Assembly (NCBI RefSeq): GCF_000307775.2
Contig: NZ_KK020676.1
Location: 2,362,427 to 2,426,426, forward strand
Length of the DNA stretch: 64,000 bases
DNA from: Stutzerimonas stutzeri KOS6
GTDB taxonomy: Bacteria; Pseudomonadota; Gammaproteobacteria; Pseudomonadales; Pseudomonadaceae
Reading direction: 5' to 3'
Under the pieces are notes generated by a model. The model was not told the origin of the DNA, ran no database searches, and saw only the letters and a list, made by a program, of their open reading frames with translations. Position 1 is the first letter of the stretch, and every line of letters starts with the position of its first letter. This document shows, piece after piece, positions 1-6,921 of the stretch. Both the position numbers and the translations under genes were made by a program.

Positions 1-165
1 GATGCCACCAGAGATTACTAGATCACCCTCGCCCAGCAGCGATGTGCCGTTGATCGACTTGATGTTCGTGCCGGAAACGAGCTTGTCCTGCTTGCCCGCA
101 AATAACTGCTTGATATCAAGGCCCACAGCAGCAGCCAGCGCGGCGATACGCGCCTGCATGCTCAT
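1..165 (-). CDS. Tail fibre-like protein, N-terminal part (runs off the left edge)
   Basis: Fifty-five codons are visible from an ATG at 165. The translation holds a KSINGTSLLGEGDLVI segment, which is the short repeat typical of phage tail fibre and collar proteins (general form K-S/T-I-N-G-x-S-L-L-G-x-G-D/N). The first residues (MSMQARIAALAAAVGLDIK) resemble the start of the next gene upstream, so the two may share an N-terminal attachment module. It follows the 161-aa gene with a 2-base gap and belongs to the same leftward operon. The C-terminal receptor-binding part is not in the window. Confidence 0.6.
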   Translation of the reverse strand, partial: MSMQARIAALAAAVGLDIKQLFAGKQDKLVSGTNIKSINGTSLLGEGDLVISGGI

Positions 166-167
166 GC

Positions 168-653
168 TTAGGCCTTAGCGGCTACATAGGCAGCGGCGAA
201 ATCCGTCTCAGGGTCGCCGATGCCGATGTTCTGGCAGGCCTGCAGCTTCTGCGCGGCGGTCAGTACCTGCGCGGCGTCGAACCGCACGCGGTTGCTCAGG
301 CCGGTGGCGATTGTCTGGGCGAAATTGGGGTCGTCGCCCATTGCAGCCGACAATTCACGGAAGGTGTTCAGCGCGGCAGATGCGCCATCGGTCAGCTCGT
401 CGCGCAGGGCGTTGAGGCGCAGCGTCAGCTCCTCGTGGATCTTATCTGCGGACCAGGTCGCGTCGAGCGTGCCGTCGCCGGCCGCATCGTCGATCAACGC
501 GTTGGTCAGGTCGAACAGCTCAGCCACCGCAGCCACAAGGCTGGCCTTGGCGGTGGTCGGCAGGCTGGACAGGTCACCGACCTGGGCACGCGCGGCTTTG
601 ATGTCGGCGCCAACGGCCTGCGCCAGGGCGATCAGTTTGGTTTCTAGGCTCAT
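168..653 (-). CDS. Phage tail-fibre-associated protein, 161 aa
   Basis: The start ATG at 653 follows a leftward gene by 6 bases. The protein begins MSLETKLIALAQAVGADIKA, which parallels the N-terminus of the next tail-fibre-like gene. It has a central Ala/Leu/Asp-rich helical stretch and a C-terminal segment of the type 'VRFDAAQVLTAAQKLQACQNIGIGDPETDF'-like composition that is common in phage fibre stalks and their neck regions. No catalytic motif is seen. Its place between baseplate-like and fibre-like genes suggests a structural role at the tail tip. The exact function is not recognised. Confidence 0.55.
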   Translation of the reverse strand: MSLETKLIALAQAVGADIKAARAQVGDLSSLPTTAKASLVAAVAELFDLTNALIDDAAGDGTLDATWSADKIHEELTLRLNALRDELTDGASAALNTFRELSAAMGDDPNFAQTIATGLSNRVRFDAAQVLTAAQKLQACQNIGIGDPETDFAAAYVAAKA

Positions 654-659
654 GTTTGG

Positions 660-959
660 TTATCCCTTGGCGAGTATGTAGTAGGCAAGCGGGTCGGGTG
701 TCAGATCGTCGCGGACGTAGAGGCCATCCGGCCGGCGCTCAAGTCGGTTTTTTTCGGCCGCACTGATGGGGGCCAGCGACGCGAAAAAATCGGCTGGCGG
801 GCCTTCGTTGCCATCGTCGAGCCATGATTGGTAGGCGCTCTTGCCGGGATCGCCTTTTGCGTCGGTGACGGTCAGCACCACCGATTGGGTGTTGTCGTTG
901 ACCGTCAACTGAGTCGCGGCAGCGCGGTCGTGGATGGTGAGCGTGACGGTGCTGGCCAT
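660..959 (-). CDS. Small phage tail protein with collagen-like GDPG segment, 99 aa
   Basis: A 99-aa protein whose first half is a beta-rich stretch (VTLTIHDRAAATQLTVND) followed by KGDPGKSAYQSWLDDGNEG and a short PADFFASL tail. The G-x-P-G-x-SAY(Q/E)xWLxxGN pattern recurs in phage tail and receptor-binding proteins. The gene starts 1 base after the upstream stop (961) and ends 6 bases before the next start, so it is translationally coupled inside the leftward tail operon. A tail-tip role is inferred from the pattern and the neighbours. Confidence 0.5.
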   Translation of the reverse strand: MASTVTLTIHDRAAATQLTVNDNTQSVVLTVTDAKGDPGKSAYQSWLDDGNEGPPADFFASLAPISAAEKNRLERRPDGLYVRDDLTPDPLAYYILAKG

Positions 960-960
960 A

Positions 961-1281
961 TCAGCGCGTCCGGTCGGGGATGATGGGCTGGGTGCCGGCT
1001 AGCCAGGTCACGGTGCGCCCAGAGGCCAGGGTGACCTCCAGATCGTATTCGAGCCGGCCGGTGGGCCAGCGGGCGGTTTCCTGCGCGGGTACGTCGGCCA
1101 GGGTGATGCGGTTGCCGGCGATGGCTACGGGCCAGGCGTAGACCAAACGTCCGGCTTCGGTGCACAGGTGCAGCCGGGCCGAGGCGATTTCGGCCGGCGC
1201 GTCGTCGATGGCGATATCTACGCTCCAGCCCAGCAGGGTATCGCCGCGCAGACAGGGCTTGCGGTCGTATCGGGCTGTCAT
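961..1281 (-). CDS. BppU-like phage tail/baseplate protein, 106 aa
   Basis: The protein is beta-rich with the layout 'RGDTLLGWSVDI … LHLCTEAGRLV … LEYDLEVTLASGRTVTWLAGTQPIIPDRTR'. The closing SGR-x-x-T-x-x-x-G-x-x-x-I-x-x-D-x-T-R pattern matches the end of BppU-type upper baseplate and neck-passage modules in many phages. Its ATG overlaps the stop of the 24-codon upstream ORF (ATGA). It probably links fibre to tail. The family assignment rests on the pattern only. Confidence 0.5.
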   Translation of the reverse strand: MTARYDRKPCLRGDTLLGWSVDIAIDDAPAEIASARLHLCTEAGRLVYAWPVAIAGNRITLADVPAQETARWPTGRLEYDLEVTLASGRTVTWLAGTQPIIPDRTR

Positions 1282-1352
1282 GCGGCGTGCTCCTGGGCGT
1301 GCGCGGCGGCGAACTGGGCGAGGCCGTAAAGGAGTTGGCGGGTGGTGGTCAT
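1278..1352 (-). CDS. Possible 24-aa coupled micro-ORF
   Basis: Twenty-four codons (MTTTRQLLYGLAQFAAAHAQ, then EHAA) lie between two phage genes. Its ATG overlaps the stop of the 68-aa ORF and its stop overlaps the ATG of the 106-aa gene, both as ATGA. A chain of such overlaps is typical of real coupled genes. The peptide is amphipathic and Ala-rich, with no recognisable family. It may be a remnant whose main role is to pass ribosomes on. Confidence 0.4.
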   Translation of the reverse strand: MTTTRQLLYGLAQFAAAHAQEHAA

Positions 1353-1555
1353 TTGCGGTACCAGCCGGCGGCGTTCATGTCGCTGACAGTCAGTTGGAGG
1401 ATGTTTCCTAGCACCACCGAGCATTTGATACCCGGAGCCGTGGCCTGAATCGCATCCTGAAACGCCTTCGCAAATTCGATGGGGGTATCAGCAGGCAACG
1501 CGAAAACATCACCATCTTGCGGACGCATCTGAGCGACTTTTTCAAGATCAATCAT
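1349..1555 (-). CDS. Hypothetical phage protein, 68 aa
   Basis: The best start is the ATG at 1555, which overlaps the endolysin stop as ATGA; a longer frame exists upstream but lies inside the endolysin gene. The protein (MIDLEKVAQMRPQDGDVFAL…) contains a PADTPIEFAKAFQDAIQAT helix and a hydrophobic KCSVVLGNILQLTV strand. No family is recognised. Its place right after the endolysin makes it a candidate lysis or tail-assembly accessory, but this rests on position alone. Confidence 0.5.
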   Translation of the reverse strand: MIDLEKVAQMRPQDGDVFALPADTPIEFAKAFQDAIQATAPGIKCSVVLGNILQLTVSDMNAAGWYRK

Positions 1556-2370
1556 GCGGCTTGCTCCTGCTCGCCGGCGAACTGGGCATAGGCCCGGGCG
1601 AGCTTGACGTCGTAGAGGTTGCGGGCGTAGTTCGGGCCGTTGTAACGGCGCGCGAACTCGGCCCACTTACGGCCCTTGAGGGCCTTGTGCAGGGCGGCGT
1701 CGGTTTCGATGAAACACACGAACGCGTCGAGCTGGGCGGCCTCGCTGAGCGCCATCGTGTCGGCGAAATGCTGGGCGTCCTGGTAGCCGAGGCGCTGCCA
1801 GTGGTAGCCCATGATCTGGAACAGGCCCCAACTGGCGGACTCGAGCGCGGCGGCGTCATGGATGAGCTGGCGGGCCTGTGCGAGGCGTTGGTTTTCTGCG
1901 GTACCGCCGAGGTAGCCACCGGGTTGACGGTTGACCAGGCTGGGGTATTGGGCGGCGAGGTTGTCGGCTGTGCGCGCGCTCAGGCCATGGGCCTGCAGGC
2001 GCTCGTGCATGACGTGGCGCTCGAAGAGGATGACCGGGCGGCCGTTGGCGGCAAAGCCCTCTCCCCGGCTTTCCACCTGGTTGATGGCCATGACGCTGGC
2101 CAGCGGCACGCCGAGGCGGTCGGCGGCCTGCTGCAGATCGTGCTGCTTGAGGTAGCGCGAGGTGTCGCGGCCGGCGAGCGCAGCCAGGGTTTTTGGCCCG
2201 GCGACGCCATCGCTCACGAGGCCAACGCTGCGCTGGTAGGCGCGCACGACGGCCTCGGTCTGGTCGCCGTAGTCGCCATCGATGTGGATGTCGAAGCCGG
2301 CGAGCCTGAGTGCGGCCTGGAGGTTGCGCACGGCAAAGCCGCGCGAGCCGTTGGACAGGAGGTCGCTCAT
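1552..2370 (-). CDS. Phage endolysin: peptidoglycan-binding domain plus N-acetylmuramidase
   Basis: The 272-aa product starts at the ATG at 2370, inside the holin stop region. Residues about 8-65 form a PG_binding_1 domain (NLQAALRLAGFDIHIDGDYG and GVAGPKTLAAL). The rest matches the N-acetylmuramidase family (DUF3380, PF11860), with SVMAINQVESRGEGF carrying the likely catalytic Glu, then RPVILFERHVMH, and a SWGLFQIMGYHW motif. It would cut the glycan strand at lysis after the holin opens the membrane. There is no signal peptide, so it depends on the holin upstream. Confidence 0.88.
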   Translation of the reverse strand: MSDLLSNGSRGFAVRNLQAALRLAGFDIHIDGDYGDQTEAVVRAYQRSVGLVSDGVAGPKTLAALAGRDTSRYLKQHDLQQAADRLGVPLASVMAINQVESRGEGFAANGRPVILFERHVMHERLQAHGLSARTADNLAAQYPSLVNRQPGGYLGGTAENQRLAQARQLIHDAAALESASWGLFQIMGYHWQRLGYQDAQHFADTMALSEAAQLDAFVCFIETDAALHKALKGRKWAEFARRYNGPNYARNLYDVKLARAYAQFAGEQEQAA

Positions 2371-2690
2371 AGCTGGTCGACCTTTTTGTGCAGGACGCGC
2401 CTGGCCGCGGCGCGGCTGGCCTCGACGCCGAACAGGCCGACCATGCAGGCGAGGAATGTGCCAGCCTCGGGCGGCGCGCCGATCAGCGAGGGGCCGTAGG
2501 AGACGCCGACGCCGAGCATGCCGCACAGGGGCGCCTCGAGGGCGAGCTGCCGGAGCTTGCCGCCGCTGTAGATGATGCGCCAGATGGCGATGAGGAAGGC
2601 GAGCCCGCCGGCGTAGAGCGCAGGGAAGTTGTGCTCGATCCAGGTGGCGAGAAACGCCCAGGTTTCCGGTCTGTCAGGCATGTGCTTCAT
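2367..2690 (-). CDS. Phage holin, lambda/HP1-type, 107 aa
   Basis: I choose the ATG at 2690 (MKHMPDRPETWAFLATW…), giving 107 aa; the longer upstream frame overlaps the preceding gene. There are about three hydrophobic segments: ALYAGGLAFLIAIWRIIYS, APLCGMLGVGVSYGPSLIG and AGTFLACMVGLFGVEAS, followed by a basic tail (RAAARRVLHKK). This is the layout of the lambda-family holin (PF05106). It sits directly upstream of the endolysin with an ATGA overlap, so the two form the core lysis cassette. Confidence 0.8.
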   Translation of the reverse strand: MKHMPDRPETWAFLATWIEHNFPALYAGGLAFLIAIWRIIYSGGKLRQLALEAPLCGMLGVGVSYGPSLIGAPPEAGTFLACMVGLFGVEASRAAARRVLHKKVDQL

Positions 2691-3132
2691 CCTGTTGCCC
2701 TGCGGTTGTGATGGCATGAACGCGCTGCACGACTTCACCCAGCAGCGCGGGGCTGTAGCGCTGCGCGAGGGGGAAGCCCAGGGCGGCGGCACAGAATTCG
2801 CTGCAGAACATGCGGCGGCGGTTGTCGATGGTCAGGGGCAGCAGTTGGCTGCCGAACAGGCCGAGCCAGTCGTAACCTTTGCCCTGGTGCTTCTCGAACA
2901 GGTGCTGGATCTGACGTTGGTCAGCCCAGGGCACCGGGATGAGGTCCCAATGCTCGAGGTTCAGCTCGATGCGCTTGGCGCGCACGCCGCCGTCCATGGC
3001 CGAGGCTGACAGCCAGCGACCATCGGGCAGGACCAGCTCGCAGTGGCTGTATTTGGAGCGCGTCCAGAGACGGACCAGGCGGTTGAACAGCGTGCCGCGG
3101 CCTTTGTAGAGGGCGAGGTAGATCAGTCCCAT
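2674..3132 (-). CDS. NlpC/P60-like (permuted papain fold) phage protein, 152 aa
   Basis: The start is the ATG at 3132 (MGLIYLALYKGRGTLF…). The protein has a conserved His in SKYSHCELVLPDG and a Cys in RRMFCSEFCAAALG, the order (His first, Cys later) seen in permuted papain-like YiiX/NlpC-P60 relatives. It lies between tail gene X and the holin, where P2 has no such gene, and it overlaps both neighbours (10 bases with X, 17 with the holin). A cell-wall hydrolase or a tail-tip peptidase are both possible. It has no signal peptide. Confidence 0.65.
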   Translation of the reverse strand: MGLIYLALYKGRGTLFNRLVRLWTRSKYSHCELVLPDGRWLSASAMDGGVRAKRIELNLEHWDLIPVPWADQRQIQHLFEKHQGKGYDWLGLFGSQLLPLTIDNRRRMFCSEFCAAALGFPLAQRYSPALLGEVVQRVHAITTAGQQDEAHA

Positions 3133-3332
3133 AGGTTCACCATTTGGCGTTGTTCGGCGCGCACGGCCTGTTCGGGCAGCAAAACCTGCGTGCCGTGGGG
3201 GATGACCGGGCCGAGGTCGGCGAGGCCGGGGTTGGCTTCGAGGATCTGCTCGACCACGCCGGCGGTGCGCCCGTAGTGCCGCCAGCAGATGGCGTCGACG
3301 GTGTCGCCCTGCTGGGCGCGCAGGCTGGCCAT
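3123..3332 (-). CDS. P2 gpX-like tail protein with LysM domain, 69 aa
   Basis: The 69-aa product is close to the 67 residues of P2 gpX. It is essentially one LysM-like unit: QGDTVDAICWRHYGRTAGVVEQ, LEANPGLADLGPVIPHG and VLLPEQ. gpX is a small P2 tail gene needed for tail assembly. Its ATG at 3332 overlaps the gpL stop by one base, as expected for a head-tail gene run. Confidence 0.85.
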   Translation of the reverse strand: MASLRAQQGDTVDAICWRHYGRTAGVVEQILEANPGLADLGPVIPHGTQVLLPEQAVRAEQRQMVNLWD

Positions 3333-3805
3333 CAGATGAGCTCCACGGTGGTGTGGGCGATGCCGAGGATGTTGCGGATGGCCCAGCGGGCGTCGCGGCG
3401 GTATTCGTCGGCGGTGGGCAGTTGCGCATCGGCGCGTTCGGCTCCGTCGCCGGTGGCGCTGTAGTCGCGGTAGCGCTCGGCCAGCTCGGCACCGACGGTG
3501 CAGGCGATGGCGCGGCGGTAAAGGTGCACGAGGTAGCTCTCGCCCTGGAGCTGGGAGGCAGGCACGGCCGCAAGGCTGGCATGGCCTTCTTCCTCGCGTG
3601 CGCTGCGGTAGAGGCTCAGCTCGCGGTTGACTTCGATCAGGGCGTTGACGGCGGCGACCTCGAGGCGGGCATCGGTCACGCTGCCGTCCAGGCGCAGGGC
3701 GGCGCGCAGGTGGCTGCCGCCGTCCAGGTCGGGGAACCAGCCGTCGTTGGTGATGGGGAACGATTCGGCGGCTGCGGGGGCGTTGGTGGCGATGAAGGCG
3801 CTCAT
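3332..3805 (-). CDS. P2 gpL-like head completion protein
   Basis: The 157-aa product is similar in length to P2 gpL (169 aa) and sits between gpM and gpX as in P2. Recognisable features are a long helical centre (ARLEVAAVNALIEVNRELSLYRSA), YLVHLYRRAIACTVGAELAERYRDYSATG, and a conserved C-terminal DARWAIRNILG segment. gpL plugs the filled head before tail joining. There is a gap of 99 bases to gpM that has no better ORF. Confidence 0.85.
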   Translation of the reverse strand: MSAFIATNAPAAAESFPITNDGWFPDLDGGSHLRAALRLDGSVTDARLEVAAVNALIEVNRELSLYRSAREEEGHASLAAVPASQLQGESYLVHLYRRAIACTVGAELAERYRDYSATGDGAERADAQLPTADEYRRDARWAIRNILGIAHTTVELI

Positions 3806-3904
3806 GGTCGCGGCTCGAATAGGTCGGCGGTGGTCGGGGCTTCACAGCTGGGCAAGGAGTAAACCTGCTGATCGGCCCCGAGCCGCCGGGGTGCGTGGGG
3901 ACGC

Positions 3905-4828
3905 TCAGTTAGCGGGTGGCTCGCCGGTACCGGTTTCGGCCGGAGTGCCCTCTGCGTCCGGTTCGCCGGTGCCCTGGTCGGGGTTGGGCTGGTCGTTCGC
4001 TGGGGGCTCACCAGTGCTGGCATCGATCGGGGTGCCCTCTGCGGTCGGCTCGCCGTTGCCCTGGTCGGGGTTGGCCTGGTCGTTCGCTGGGGGCTCGCCG
4101 GTGCCGGTGGTGGCTGGCTTGCTTTCCGCGTGTTTCTTGAGGAGGCGCTTTACCTGCTCCAGGTCTTTCTTGCCGCCGCAGCTGTCGTGCAGCTCGATGG
4201 CGCGGGCGATGGATTCGCGCGCCGCCACCAGATGGCCTTCGACATGCTGCAGTTCTGCGGCTTCGATGTGGCTTTCAGCGGCGCCGAGGTGGGCACGGCC
4301 GATCGCCAGGTGGAGCTTGGCACGGGCCTGATCGGGCATGTCTTGCTCGGCGGTGAGCGCGGCGGTGCGCAGCAGCAGGCCCAGCTCGAAGGTGCCGTCG
4401 GCTTTCTGGGCCTTGAGGGCGGCTTCGGCCACCACTTCGGCGATCAGGCAGCCGGTGGTGCGTTCGAAGCGGTCCGTCATGGCCAAGCCGTGCTTGAGCA
4501 CGTAGTCGGCGACGTCAAGGGCGCCGGTGTAGTCGCCAGCATCGATGCGCCAGACCATTACGGTTGTGAGCACATCGTCCTGCGCGCCCCGCCCAGCTTC
4601 GAGCACGCCAGCCACGTAAGGGTCATAAGCCGGTAGCAGTTGCCGCTTGAGTTCGATCTTGCCCTCGGTGGACTGGATCTGTTTCAGGCGCAGGCGGTCC
4701 TGGTGCAGCTGGGCGAGCTGCAGTTCGTAGGCGGTGGCGCCGGCCATGGTTTGTGCCGGTGCGGTGGCGGCCGCCTCCAGGGCGGCGCGCTTACGCAGTT
4801 GGGTGCGCTGGGCGAGGGTCAGGGCCAT
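3905..4828 (-). CDS. P2 gpM-like terminase small (endonuclease) subunit with a repeat tail
   Basis: The first 240 residues match the P2 gpM type: KIELKRQLLPAYDPYVAGVLE, DVLTTVMVWRIDAGDYTGALD and DRFERTTGCLIAEVVAE. gpM works with gpP at the cos site. P2 gpM is about 247 aa, but this protein has 307. The extra 65 residues are a low-complexity Pro/Glu/Gly tail of 29-residue units beginning TGEPPANDQ and continuing NPDQG-x-GEP-x-AEGTP; two full copies and a seven-residue third copy are present (DNA 3905-4102, 87-bp period). The tail should be flexible and is probably not needed for cutting. Confidence 0.85.
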   Translation of the reverse strand: MALTLAQRTQLRKRAALEAAATAPAQTMAGATAYELQLAQLHQDRLRLKQIQSTEGKIELKRQLLPAYDPYVAGVLEAGRGAQDDVLTTVMVWRIDAGDYTGALDVADYVLKHGLAMTDRFERTTGCLIAEVVAEAALKAQKADGTFELGLLLRTAALTAEQDMPDQARAKLHLAIGRAHLGAAESHIEAAELQHVEGHLVAARESIARAIELHDSCGGKKDLEQVKRLLKKHAESKPATTGTGEPPANDQANPDQGNGEPTAEGTPIDASTGEPPANDQPNPDQGTGEPDAEGTPAETGTGEPPAN

Positions 4829-4831
4829 GGG

Positions 4832-5902
4832 TTATGCCTCAGTCGGTGCCGGGTAGGTCATGGCCTCGATGTTCTCGACCAGGGCAATGGCGCCGAAGTC
4901 TTCGACGACGTAGGCATCGTTGCTGGACTGGTAGTCGGCGATGCGGTCGTATTCGGGCTCATCCTTCAGGTGACGGCGGCGGGCACCTTCCTGCCAGTAG
5001 ATGGACAGGTTCTTGAGGAAGGTGACCAGCACGGTGCCCTCGGGGAAGAACGGGGCATCGACCACCGGCAGGCCGCCGAGGCGTGCGCGGCTGACGACTT
5101 CCTGCGCGGCGTTCTCTTCCTGGTTGGAGGCGGCGCCCTTCTCCACGGCCTTGAGCAGCTTCTCGTGCATGAGGTCGCGGCTGACCAGTACGACCAGGTC
5201 CGGACGGGAGCGGTGCCAGGGGTCGAGCGTCTGGATGGCATCGAATACCAGTCCGTCGAGGGTCTGGTAGTCGCCGCTGATCTCGGTGTCCACGCCGGCC
5301 ACCTTGATGACCTTGGTGGCGCCCACGGTCACTTTGCCGGCGACGGCGCCTTCGTCGATCACGCGGTCCGGGGCCTTGGTGCGGATCTTCGCCAGCCAGC
5401 CGATGTTGACGTCCTGCAGCAGCGGGTTGTTGGCGCGGTCGGTGGCGGCAGCTGCGCTGACGCCGTTGAAGCCGACCATGATGCGGTCCAGCGCCTGGCG
5501 CTGGATGATGGCGTTGGTGAGGCGCACCTGGAAGTCGGGGAACTTGGCCCAGGCATCGAGCAGCGAGTACGGGAACGCGCTGTCGTAGTTGGTCTGCACG
5601 CAGTTGTAGCTGTCCTTGGCCATGGCTTGGCGCTGCGCCGGGGTGCGGCGGTTGCCGCCGGCGGTGTCGGTACGCCCGGCGATGGGGCCATTGACGCCGA
5701 GCAGCAGTGCCTCGCCGCTTTGTTCGATGACGCCGATCATGTTGATGCGGCCAAGGAAGCCGGTGGACTCCTGCATGGCGGTTTCGAGCGTCTGCTGGAC
5801 CGACGGGGTGACGCTGAATTTTTCGGTGGCGCTGGCCACGCCGTTAAGCAGGGCGATCTGCGCTGCCAGGGCGGTGAATACGAGGCGGGTTTCGTTACGC
5901 AT
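4832..5902 (-). CDS. P2 gpN-like major capsid protein
   Basis: The 356-aa product has nearly the same length as P2 gpN (357). It has the family's Arg/Glu-rich N-terminal processing region (LEESTGFLGRINMIGV-like: QESTGFLGRINMIGVIEQSG), a central SFPYSLLDAWAKFPDF-type stretch and a DLVVLVSRDLMHEKLLKAVE helix, and it ends near ENIEAMTYPAPTEA. gpN builds the T=7 shell on the gpO scaffold. The gene lies 3 bases upstream of gpM and 33 bases downstream of gpO. Confidence 0.92.
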   Translation of the reverse strand: MRNETRLVFTALAAQIALLNGVASATEKFSVTPSVQQTLETAMQESTGFLGRINMIGVIEQSGEALLLGVNGPIAGRTDTAGGNRRTPAQRQAMAKDSYNCVQTNYDSAFPYSLLDAWAKFPDFQVRLTNAIIQRQALDRIMVGFNGVSAAAATDRANNPLLQDVNIGWLAKIRTKAPDRVIDEGAVAGKVTVGATKVIKVAGVDTEISGDYQTLDGLVFDAIQTLDPWHRSRPDLVVLVSRDLMHEKLLKAVEKGAASNQEENAAQEVVSRARLGGLPVVDAPFFPEGTVLVTFLKNLSIYWQEGARRRHLKDEPEYDRIADYQSSNDAYVVEDFGAIALVENIEAMTYPAPTEA

Positions 5903-5935
5903 GGTGTTTCTCCGGGGCGTTGGGTGTGAGCGGGC

Positions 5936-6766
5936 TCAGAACAGGGTCTTGATCTGGCCGTTGCCGCCCGCTACCGCCGGGCGCTGCTGTTGGTTGTGGT
6001 CGTGGGTGGTGCCGAGACGCTGGGTGAGCGCCTGCAGGTCGGTTTCCAGCTTGGTGAGCTTGGTTTCCAGACCCTGGCGAGCGGTCTGCTCGGCGGTAAG
6101 CGCCTCGGCCTGGTCGGCGGAGTGCTTGGCGATGGCCTCGAGGGTTTCGGCCAGCTCGCCGAACTGTTCCTCGGTCTGCTTGCCCTTGCCGAGCAGCTCG
6201 CTGACCTTCTTGAACAGGCCGGCGACCTTGGACGGGGTGTCGTCCACCTCTTCGAACTCCAACTCGGCCGGCTCGGCGACGGTGAAGAGGTTGTCCTTGT
6301 CCTGCTTGCGGCTGGCGAAGGTGCCGTTCTTTGCGCTGAATTCCAGCGCCTCGGTGCCCAGGCTCGCGGGGCTGTCGGTGACGGCGAGGCCGACGAGGTA
6401 GGCCTTGCCGGTGTTGGCGAACTTGGGCTGGATCTCCATGGAGGTGTAGATCTTCTGGCCCTTCTTGTTCAGGGCCAGCAGGGCCTCGTTGGGCTGGATC
6501 TGGGCGAACAGGGCGAGCTTTTTCTCGCCGTTGATCTCGACCTCTTCGGTTTTCAGGGCGAGCACGTCGCCGTAGGCGCCGAACTGCGAGTCGGGGGACA
6601 GGCCCTTGATGTGCTCGACGTTGATGCGCGCGCCGTAGGTGTCGCGGTTGTAGCTGGCGGCCATTTCCTCCAGCCAGCTGCGCTCGATGGTGCGACCGTC
6701 GGTGGTCGCGCCTTCGACGCCGATGCGGAACATCTTGGAGCGGTACTTTTTGCTGTTGCCGGCCAT
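5936..6766 (-). CDS. P2 gpO-like capsid scaffold and maturation protease
   Basis: The ATG at 6766 follows a GAGGA ribosome-binding site; a TTG at 6781 would add five residues but sits inside that site. The 276-aa product matches P2 gpO (284 aa). The N-terminal half is the serine protease, with likely triad Asp23 (TTDGR), His52 (INVEHIKG) and Ser109 (YTSMEIQP). The C-terminal half is a coiled-coil scaffold (EQFGELAETLEAIAKH … ETKLTKLETDLQALTQ). It guides shell assembly and cleaves gpN, gpQ, gpL and itself. It is divergent from gpP, and the 155-base gap between them should hold the late promoters. Confidence 0.9.
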   Translation of the reverse strand: MAGNSKKYRSKMFRIGVEGATTDGRTIERSWLEEMAASYNRDTYGARINVEHIKGLSPDSQFGAYGDVLALKTEEVEINGEKKLALFAQIQPNEALLALNKKGQKIYTSMEIQPKFANTGKAYLVGLAVTDSPASLGTEALEFSAKNGTFASRKQDKDNLFTVAEPAELEFEEVDDTPSKVAGLFKKVSELLGKGKQTEEQFGELAETLEAIAKHSADQAEALTAEQTARQGLETKLTKLETDLQALTQRLGTTHDHNQQQRPAVAGGNGQIKTLF

Positions 6767-6921
6767 GCGGGCTGTCCTCAACTGTTGGCTGCTGGGTGCA
6801 GTTGCTGTGAGGGCATGGTCGGCAGCCCGCGCAGGGTGGGCAATTCGCGCGCTGTGTAGCGTCGGCGGTTACAGGGCGCAGGGGTAACGGGCTCGCGCGC
6901 GCGAACGGCAGCATCGGCGCC

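Noticed and set aside
4640-5929. A 429-codon rightward frame opposite the capsid gene
   Set aside because: It lies over gpM and gpN, both clear P2 homologues on the other strand, and its translation shows only Val/Gly/Ala/Asp bias.
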